Origin: JAWVZS01 sp964507825
GTDB lineage: Archaea; Thermoproteota; Nitrososphaeria; Nitrososphaerales; Nitrosopumilaceae
Assembly (NCBI GenBank): GCA_964507825.1
Contig: CAZDQM010000032.1
Location: 1-10,065, forward strand
Direction: 5' to 3'
DNA: 10,065 nt
Shown piece by piece: positions 5,769 to 10,065 of the stretch. A program made the translations under genes and the position numbers. Position 1 is the first letter of the stretch; each line of letters starts with the position of its first letter. The notes under the pieces were generated by a model. It was not told the DNA's origin. It did no database searches and was given only the letters and a program-made list of their open reading frames with translations.

Positions 5769-7004
5769 ATGGCTAGTGCAGATTTTAAGGTATACAACGC
5801 CCGCATAACGTTTCGCAATATTCCAATTCACAAGATATCAAAGTACCAGTTCAAGGACGTAGACGCCGTTGCAACAGAGTTTAGAAAAATCACGGATGTC
5901 TCTGAATGCCTGATCATCCAAACTGCAAGCAGGGTGGAGATCTTTCTTGTGACTAGTATCGAGGCCGCCGGAGAGGACGGCCTGACGATTCCAAAGATCA
6001 AAGAAATATGGACGGAGAACTCTGAGGTGGACGAGTGGGGCACGGATCACTTTGATCAGACCATGGAGGTCTACATAAACCGGGACGTCTATGAAAACCT
6101 GCTAAGACTCGCGCTGGGTCTCCAGTCGGTAACTGTTGGCAAGGTCGGCATTCTTGGCGAGATCAAGACCGCGCTAGAACGTGCCAAGGAGACCGGGGAC
6201 TCTGGCAGGGTGCTCAACAGGCTGTTTGCCACGGTAATCCGAATATCGACTAGAATCCGGGAGGATAGCGGGATGATCTCCAACTGGAAATCCATCGGCG
6301 ATATTGCAGTAAAGATGGCAGATGAGAACGCGGGAATCGACGGCAAAAAAAAGATTCTAATCCTGGGAACAGGCGAGGTGGCGGCCCGGGTTGCAAAGAG
6401 TCTGAACCGCAGGAAGGCAGGATTCAGCGTTGCAAGCATGCAGATTGAGAGGGCGCAAGGGTTCACCGAACTCCTAAACGGCGAGCCCGTCGACTTTGGC
6501 GATGTGATTACAAACTTTGACAAGTATGATATTGTCTTCGTGGCGACCACGGCGGATTACTTTATCTTGCAGCATGACCAGATCAAGAGGCAGATGGAGT
6601 CAAAAAGGACGGGAACCATGATCCTGGACATATCTGATCCACGAGCTGTCAGTGAGGATGTATCTAAGAGCCCTGGAATCAAGCTCATGTTCCGGGATCA
6701 GATTGAGGAGCAGTACGTGGAGATTCAAAACGAGGTACAGGCAAAGGTTCCTGCAGTCGAAAAGGCGATCATTAAGGAGGTTCCGATACTAGAAGCCGCG
6801 ATGAACAGGGTTCATGTGGAGACAAAAAGCGTGGACGTGTTTGCCAAGGTGGATCAATTAAGGGAGAAAGAGCTAAAAAAGGCCATGGCGCGACTAGGAG
6901 ATCTAGATGACGAGCAAAGAAAAGTGATAGAACAGCTTACAAAGTCTGTTGTCGAAAATATAGTCTCGGTCCCAAGCAAGCGTCAAAAGTCCGAAGAGTC
7001 CTGA
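5769..7004 (+). CDS. Glutamyl-tRNA reductase homologue lacking catalytic residues (HemA-like)
   Basis: 411 aa with the full GluTR architecture: catalytic-like N-terminal domain, NADPH Rossmann domain (KKILILGTGEVAARVAKSL from about residue 193), and C-terminal spinal/dimerisation helix ending VDQLREKELKKAM...VVENIV. GluTR reduces glutamyl-tRNA(Glu) to glutamate-1-semialdehyde for tetrapyrroles through a Cys in STCNR. Here that segment is QTASRVEIF: Ala53 replaces the catalytic Cys and Ser54 replaces the Asn. The conserved His of the HLFRVASGL region is Asn110, and the VGEDQILGQ signature has become VGKVGILGE (123-131). Several family-invariant positions are thus lost while the frame and fold are intact. 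This suggests a pseudoenzyme with a binding, regulatory or scaffolding role. A true HemA would have to exist elsewhere. It follows the coiled-coil gene by 8 bases with no promoter of its own. Confidence 0.85.
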   Translation: MASADFKVYNARITFRNIPIHKISKYQFKDVDAVATEFRKITDVSECLIIQTASRVEIFLVTSIEAAGEDGLTIPKIKEIWTENSEVDEWGTDHFDQTMEVYINRDVYENLLRLALGLQSVTVGKVGILGEIKTALERAKETGDSGRVLNRLFATVIRISTRIREDSGMISNWKSIGDIAVKMADENAGIDGKKKILILGTGEVAARVAKSLNRRKAGFSVASMQIERAQGFTELLNGEPVDFGDVITNFDKYDIVFVATTADYFILQHDQIKRQMESKRTGTMILDISDPRAVSEDVSKSPGIKLMFRDQIEEQYVEIQNEVQAKVPAVEKAIIKEVPILEAAMNRVHVETKSVDVFAKVDQLREKELKKAMARLGDLDDEQRKVIEQLTKSVVENIVSVPSKRQKSEES

Positions 7005-7040
7005 TAAGAAATCGCATGCCGGCAATGGTAGGGTGGGGTG

Positions 7041-7056
7041 TATAGCGACGCTCGTA
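7041..7056 (-). repeat. 16-bp inverted repeat, copy 2
   Basis: Exact reverse complement of 107-122. On the minus strand it again encodes YERRY, in the same codon phase as in the methyltransferase remnant, within an open frame that reads FCNIYERRYTPHP. Confidence 0.6.
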
Positions 7057-7294
7057 TATATTACAAAATCGATGATATTGTGAGGATTTCGTCGATTTGC
7101 CAAGAAGGTATGAGAGAATGATATCACCTGAATCAAGATGACTCGCTACGACAACATGATTTATTCTACGTGGTAACAACTATAGAATTCATGTATAATC
7201 ACATTTTCTAGCTGATTTTGTGCCGTGGGAATTCATCAGTTAGACGATTATGGATGAGATCTTGTGTATTTAACATAAAGTTTGATTTGCATGC

Positions 7295-7303
7295 TAAAAA
7301 GAA
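7295..7303 (-). terminator. Weak T-tract after the NADP-reductase gene
   Basis: On the minus strand ATTCTTTTTAG lies about 65 bases beyond the stop codon. It is the only oligo-T tract in a suitable place, and short. Confidence 0.25.
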
Positions 7304-7366
7304 TGTGATATATCGCCGCAGTCCTGATGCAGTTCATCTTAGGCAGGGATGAAGCCTTTGGAATGC

Positions 7367-8212
7367 CTAGCCGTATGACTCGTACTTTATGGCGTAACTA
7401 CCGTCTGGCTTTTTGTCATGCAGTGTCACGAATCCCTTGTCCTTTACGTGGTCTATCACTCCGTCAATCGTTCCCTGATAGCCGCAGATGTAGATCATGG
7501 TGTTCTCTGGGGTAATCTCCTCGCCTACTATCTCCTCTACCGGGGACGGCTTGCCCTTTCCAGCTGGCTTGAAGAATGATTCCACCCTGCCGGTCTGCCC
7601 TGTCCACGAGCGGTTAAACCATTCCTTTGGTCTGCTGATAGCTGCGCGGTACGTAAAGTCCCATTTATCCTTGCCCTCCTTTTTGCTGAGGTTTTCTAAT
7701 TCGGTAAACTCTTCTTTGTAGCTTAATTCGTCGACATAGCTTGCCCCGTGGAATACTATGATTTCTCTGGTGTCGCCAATTGCCCGCAGGTGCTTTGCAA
7801 AGGCGACAAACGGGGCGATGCCGGTACCTCCGCCAACACAGACTATTCTGCGCTTGTCTGCTCTTCCGTCTGGAAGCGTATCATCGATCGTAAGCGCGTT
7901 TCCAGTCGGCATTCCGAGTCCGATCTTGTCACCCTCGCTTGCGTAAAACAGCATTGTTGTGACGCGACCCGGAAGCGGTTTGCGGACCCAGCGGATTACA
8001 AATTCAAAGTATTTCCTGTTTTCTGGATGGGATGCAATAGAGTATGCACGGCGTACCACCTTGTAGCCCTCGGCAACGACGGGCAATGCTAGGGTCAGGA
8101 ACTGTCCGGTTATATACTCGGGCATTCCGCCATCCGGCACAATCCTTAATATCATTAGATCTTCGCGGAGAATCCTGATATGTGTAATCGTTGCCGGATA
8201 ATCCTTTGCCAT
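7367..8212 (-). CDS. fpr: Ferredoxin/flavodoxin-NADP+ reductase (FNR, Fpr type)
   Basis: FAD enzyme exchanging electrons between NADP(H) and ferredoxin or a similar carrier in the cytosol; 281 aa. The N-terminal beta-barrel carries the FAD signature RRAYSIAS (54-61), with the flavin-contacting Arg-x-Tyr-Ser. The C-terminal domain has VCVGGGTGIAPFVAF (124-138) for NADP binding and the family motif YICGYQG (241-247). It ends in KYESYG, where short-tailed bacterial FNRs also place an aromatic residue near the flavin. There is no fused ferredoxin domain. Its TATA box is intact, and an insertion-sequence end lies only 53 bases upstream of the start codon. The electron partner cannot be deduced from the neighbours. 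Confidence 0.92.
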   Translation of the reverse strand: MAKDYPATITHIRILREDLMILRIVPDGGMPEYITGQFLTLALPVVAEGYKVVRRAYSIASHPENRKYFEFVIRWVRKPLPGRVTTMLFYASEGDKIGLGMPTGNALTIDDTLPDGRADKRRIVCVGGGTGIAPFVAFAKHLRAIGDTREIIVFHGASYVDELSYKEEFTELENLSKKEGKDKWDFTYRAAISRPKEWFNRSWTGQTGRVESFFKPAGKGKPSPVEEIVGEEITPENTMIYICGYQGTIDGVIDHVKDKGFVTLHDKKPDGSYAIKYESYG

Positions 8213-8231
8213 TATAATATCCTTGAAACTT

Positions 8232-8243
8232 TAAGTTAAATAG
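8232..8243 (-). promoter_or_regulatory. TATA box for the NADP-reductase gene
   Basis: CTATTTAACTTA on the minus strand is centred about 26 bases upstream of ATG 8212 (leaderless). The insertion-sequence end at 8265 lies just upstream of this promoter, so the basal promoter survived the insertion. Confidence 0.55.
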
Positions 8244-8264
8244 ATTTCTGGACTCACTACATTT

Positions 8265-8280
8265 GGTTCTGTTAACAATT
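8265..8280 (+). repeat. Putative IS6-type terminal inverted repeat (left end)
   Basis: GGTTCTGTTAACAATT resembles IS6-family termini and lies at the expected place beyond the transposase C-terminus. The partner repeat was not found. Confidence 0.4.
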
Positions 8281-8323
8281 CGGGACTTGGGCACAGGCAG
8301 GAAACCACCGGATTTTTGATGAT

Positions 8324-9227
8324 TCAGACACGCTGGTTCGTTTCAGTCAGGAACAGGCTGCCGTTTTGGATCATGGTCTTCCACTTGTTGTGGCCCTCTA
8401 TGCTGATTCCGGCGGCCTCGCCCGGGGGGTACTGCCAAGCGCCTGATGCTTTCGTGCGTGGTTATAGTGCACCCTCAGGCCGTCAAAGTTGGCCGTGTCC
8501 ATGTTGTCAAGGCCCCTGAACGTCTTTTCCCTGTCGCGGATCGTGCCGTTGAGTCGCTCCATCCTGTTGTTGTTGTCCTTGCCTACGTGTCTGCCCCGGA
8601 TGTGTATCTCGCGGACGTGGTCGGTCAGGCCCCCGAACTCGGTCTTTGCGGCCACCTTGTAGGAGTTGAGGCCGTCGGTGACAAACTCGTCCGGAATCTT
8701 GGTGTGTTCCTTTGTCATCCTGAGCATGTTTTCGGCCTTGTACGCGTGCTTGCTGTCCGCAAGGTCAAGGGCGATCCAGTAACGGGTCTCGTCGTCCATT
8801 GACGCAAACAGGTACTTCTTCTGCCCGCCCACATTGACCCACACCTCGTCGGCCCTGAACCTGTCCCCGACGGCGGGAATGATGCTGTCCATGAACTTTG
8901 CAACCGCCTTGGAATACCTGCTGACCCACGCGTGTATGGCGTCGTAGGTGACGTCTATCCCCCGGGCCACAAAACCCTCTGCGATCTGTCTGGTGCTTAT
9001 GCCGGAGAAATACTGGAACAGTGCCTCGGTAATTATCTCCCTTGGGTACCTCCTGTACCTGAAGCCTATGTTGGTGGAAAAGCACCGCTTGCAGTCCTTG
9101 CACCGCATGATCTGCACGTCGCCGGACTTGTTGCGGCGCACGGCCTTTTTGACTATGCGGAGTGACCGGCAGTATTTGCACCGAACACGTGATCCTTGCT
9201 CTGTACGGTCTTGATGTGTTTGTTCAT
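8324..9227 (-). pseudogene. IS6/IS240-like DDE transposase with two frameshifts
   Basis: Reconstructed from ATG 9227 (MNKHIKTVQSKDHV) to TGA 8324 the protein is 299 aa, but the DNA carries two +2 shifts. At 9184-9188 an extra GT separates the start from the zinc ribbon (RCKYC...MRCKDC). Near 8421-8426 a run of six C where four are expected separates the core from its tail (AGISIEGHNKW to FLTETNQRV). The reconstructed length of exactly 900 bases supports both corrections. The intact middle (8398-9141) has a helix-turn-helix-like segment (STRQIAEGFVARGIDVTYDA) and the DDE residues: D in FRADEVWV, D in EFVTDGLNSY, E in NNRMERLNGT. Family knowledge: IS6 elements move by replicative cointegrate formation. 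As read, the copy is inactive unless both shifts are sequencing errors or are bypassed. Confidence 0.8.
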
Positions 9228-9240
9228 GCGCAAAGCACCT

Positions 9241-9250
9241 CGATTAATAT
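9241..9250 (-). promoter_or_regulatory. TATA box for the transposase
   Basis: ATATTAATCG on the minus strand, about 19 bases (centre) upstream of ATG 9227 and 24 bases from the tRNA 3' end. The spacing is slightly short for a leaderless start. Confidence 0.35.
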
Positions 9251-9273
9251 AGCACGTAGACAAATAAGATACG

Positions 9274-9359
9274 CGGCAGGGGCGGGATTTGAACCCGCGA
9301 TCTCGGGCGAGATACAGCTTCTCAGACTGTCGCTTTCAACCTTGCTCAGCAACCCTGCC
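9274..9359 (-). tRNA. tRNA-Leu (anticodon GAG)
   Basis: Class II tRNA folding cleanly on the minus strand. The acceptor stem GGCAGGG/CCCTGCC is perfect. The D arm is GCT...AGC with GG in the loop. The anticodon stem ACAGT/GCTGT (one T-G pair) has the loop CTGAGAA, so the anticodon is GAG (Leu, CUU/CUC). The variable arm is long (ATCTCG/CGAGAT), and the T arm is GCGGG-TTCAAAT-CCCGC. No CCA is encoded and there is no intron. Position 73 is G, whereas archaeal tRNA-Leu normally has A73 and tRNA-Ser has G73. A consensus TATA box lies 27 bases upstream of G1. Confidence 0.88.
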
Positions 9360-9380
9360 ATACATGGTATTATCCTTAGG

Positions 9381-9391
9381 GTTATATTAAC
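9381..9391 (-). promoter_or_regulatory. TATA box for tRNA-Leu
   Basis: GTTAATATAAC on the minus strand is centred 27 bases upstream of the tRNA 5' end. It is one arm of a perfect 11-bp inverted repeat with 9409-9419. Confidence 0.6.
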
Positions 9392-9408
9392 ATTACTTTA
9401 ACCATAGG

Positions 9409-9419
9409 GTTAATATAAC
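9409..9419 (+). promoter_or_regulatory. TATA box for the AbrB-like/methyltransferase operon
   Basis: GTTAATATAAC on the plus strand is centred 25 bases upstream of ATG 9439. Its sequence is identical to the divergent tRNA TATA box, so both promoters have equally strong core elements facing apart across 17 bases. Confidence 0.6.
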
Positions 9420-9438
9420 GTCAAGGCCTAGAAACGTC

Positions 9439-9606
9439 ATGACCAGATGGAAAAAGGACGCGACCGAGTTTGCGGTGAGCCTGTTTGTTGACAAGTCTAG
9501 GGGTTCCATGTGCGTGGTGCCAAAGCCCATAGTGGACTTGCTGGGTGAACCAAAGTCCCTCGTATTCAGCGTCAAAAACGGCAGGGTGGCCGTGGAAGCG
9601 GGATAG
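9439..9606 (+). CDS. Small AbrB-like protein upstream of a DNA methyltransferase
   Basis: 55 aa, leaderless from ATG 9439 by promoter spacing. After MTRWKKDATE comes a pattern of short beta strands and one helix: FAVSLFVDKSRGSMCVVPKP, then IVDLLGEPKSLVFSV and NGRVAVEAG. This matches the swapped-hairpin AbrB/SpoVT/MazE layout (strand, basic turn, V-P-K/R, helix ending in LG, strand, strand). AbrB-type domains are DNA-binding dimers used as regulators and antitoxins. It stops 5 bases before the methyltransferase ATG, so it is co-transcribed and could serve as that operon's repressor or controller. That role is inference; the family match is by pattern only and the protein is short. Confidence 0.6.
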   Translation: MTRWKKDATEFAVSLFVDKSRGSMCVVPKPIVDLLGEPKSLVFSVKNGRVAVEAG

Positions 9607-9611
9607 GGAAA

Positions 9612-10065
9612 ATGCCCTCCAGTAATCTCGGGGGGGGGGGTGCAAGAAATTCCCTCTACTTCGGCGACAACCTGAAAGTATTAAGAGACTCAATCAGGGA
9701 CGAGTCCGTTAATTTATGCTATTTAGATCCCCCGTTTAATTCAAAGGCCGACTACAATATTTTATTCAAGACGCCCGATAGCGTCAGCTCATCTGCACAG
9801 ATAACCGCGTTTGAGGACACGTGGCACTGGACAAGCGAGTCGGAACTGGTCTACGCCCAGCTATTGAACACGGACTCGAAAATTGCATCCGTAATCAGGG
9901 GCCTGAGGGAAGCCATAGGCGAAAACGACATGATGGCATATCTGGTAATGATGACAATCCGACTTATTGAGCTGCATCGCGTGCTAAAGCCTACGGGTTC
10001 ATTGTACTTGCACTGCGATCCGACTGCGAGCCATTACTTGAAGGTGGTAATGGATGCAGTGTTCG
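9612..10065 (+). CDS. Site-specific DNA methyltransferase (N4/N6, beta class), 5' part, with an 11-G tract in codons 7-10
   Basis: Runs off the window after 151 codons. Modifies adenine N6 or cytosine N4 using SAM. After MPSSNL and four Gly codons comes NSLYFGDNLKVLRDS, then YLDPPFNSKADYN with motif IV DPPF at 39-42, and later LHRVLKPTGSLYLHCDP and ASHYLKVVMDAVF. The catalytic motif precedes the (unseen) SAM-binding motif, the beta-class order of type III Mod and many type II enzymes. The start at ATG 9612 is forced: after a TAA at 9623-9625 in the alternative register, no ATG, GTG or TTG follows before motif IV. The 11-G run at 9630-9640 is in frame as read; gain or loss of one G would truncate the protein. 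A restriction partner, if any, lies beyond the window. Confidence 0.88.
   Translation, partial: MPSSNLGGGGARNSLYFGDNLKVLRDSIRDESVNLCYLDPPFNSKADYNILFKTPDSVSSSAQITAFEDTWHWTSESELVYAQLLNTDSKIASVIRGLREAIGENDMMAYLVMMTIRLIELHRVLKPTGSLYLHCDPTASHYLKVVMDAVF
9630..9640 (+). repeat. Homopolymeric G11 tract in the methyltransferase 5' coding region
   Basis: Eleven consecutive G. The sequence after CTC (Leu6) gives three GGG codons plus GGT and stays in frame. With 10 G translation ends after 20 codons, with 12 G after 33. It is a candidate slipped-strand phase-variation switch. Confidence 0.75.

Larger units (their letters stand above)
7005..7366. other. Intergenic region of about 360 bases without a convincing gene
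   Basis: AT-rich gap between the convergent GluTR-like and NADP-reductase genes. It contains an 8-bp palindrome TGCCGGCA (7018-7025), the 16-bp inverted repeat at 7041-7056, and a minus-strand frame from TTG 7179 that is open into the end of the GluTR-like gene. That frame has no family match I recognise and no promoter. Possible gene debris; no RNA gene seen. Confidence 0.5.
8265..9250 (-). mobile_element. IS6/IS240-like insertion sequence, one end recognisable
   Basis: One end looks like an IS6-family terminal repeat: GGTTCTGTTAACAATT (8265-8280), close to the GG..CTGTTGCAAA terminus of the family. It reads into the transposase, whose stop is 44 bases inside. The matching inverted copy is not present between the transposase start (9227) and the tRNA gene (9274), so the other end is lost, diverged or not of this form. 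I set the right boundary at the transposase TATA box. No target duplication could be identified. Confidence 0.55.

Noticed and set aside
7057..7179. Minus-strand frame from TTG 7179 (HVVVASHLDSGDIILSYLLG) as a gene
   Set aside because: No promoter or recognised family, and most of its remaining length is antisense to the GluTR-like gene. Kept only as part of the inverted-repeat finding.
9228..9275. Right terminal inverted repeat of the insertion sequence
   Set aside because: The best partial similarity to the left end is a few bases around ATCGAGG, no better than chance.
1..10065. CRISPR array, rRNA or replication origin
   Set aside because: No regularly spaced repeats, rRNA-like conserved blocks or origin-box clusters were seen.

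Overview
The window looks like chromosomal DNA of a thaumarchaeon (Nitrososphaerota, ammonia-oxidising archaeon type). Most intact genes have an A/T-rich TATA-like box about 24-30 bases upstream of the start codon and no Shine-Dalgarno sequence, which is the leaderless pattern of archaeal promoters. The gene content also fits: MIP channel, ferritin, BCP peroxiredoxin, an archaeal-style glutamyl-tRNA reductase homologue, and a class II tRNA without encoded CCA. Genus-level placement is not possible from the sequence alone.

Layout. (1) 1-1110 is a graveyard: the C-terminal part of a C5-cytosine DNA methyltransferase (+) and, on the opposite strand, two decayed reading frames carrying stops and a frameshifting 7-bp duplication. 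(2) 1214-2140 is a low-complexity Pro/Lys/Ala-rich protein with four copies of [K/R]GTLPKGF and a duplicated KVTGY box. (3) 2247-4953 is a compact block of stress, iron and repair genes: BCP/PrxQ peroxiredoxin (-), aquaporin (+), ferritin (+), 3-methyladenine DNA glycosylase I (-) and a cold-shock protein (-). (4) 5092-7004 is an apparent two-gene operon: an unrecognised Ala/Lys/Glu-rich coiled-coil protein and a full-length glutamyl-tRNA reductase homologue that lacks the catalytic cysteine and other active-site residues. (5) 7005-7366 is mostly non-coding and holds one copy of a 16-bp inverted repeat whose partner lies in the methyltransferase remnant about 6.9 kb away. (6) 7367-8212 is a ferredoxin/flavodoxin-NADP+ reductase (-). 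(7) 8265-9250 is an IS6/IS240-like element with a twice-frameshifted transposase, next to a tRNA-Leu(GAG). (8) 9409-10065 starts a probable DNA-modification operon: a 55-aa AbrB-like protein followed by an N4/N6 (beta-class) DNA methyltransferase that runs off the window.

The most striking observation is an uninterrupted run of 11 G within codons 7-10 of the second methyltransferase. At 11 G the gene is in frame. At 10 or 12 G it would stop after 20 or 33 codons, and no alternative start follows the tract. This is the architecture of a phase-variable methyltransferase, a switch well known in bacterial pathogens and unexpected in an archaeon. Second is the GluTR homologue that keeps its fold but has lost its catalytic residues, co-transcribed with an unknown coiled-coil protein. 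Both ends of the window carry DNA-modification genes, one dead and one apparently switchable.
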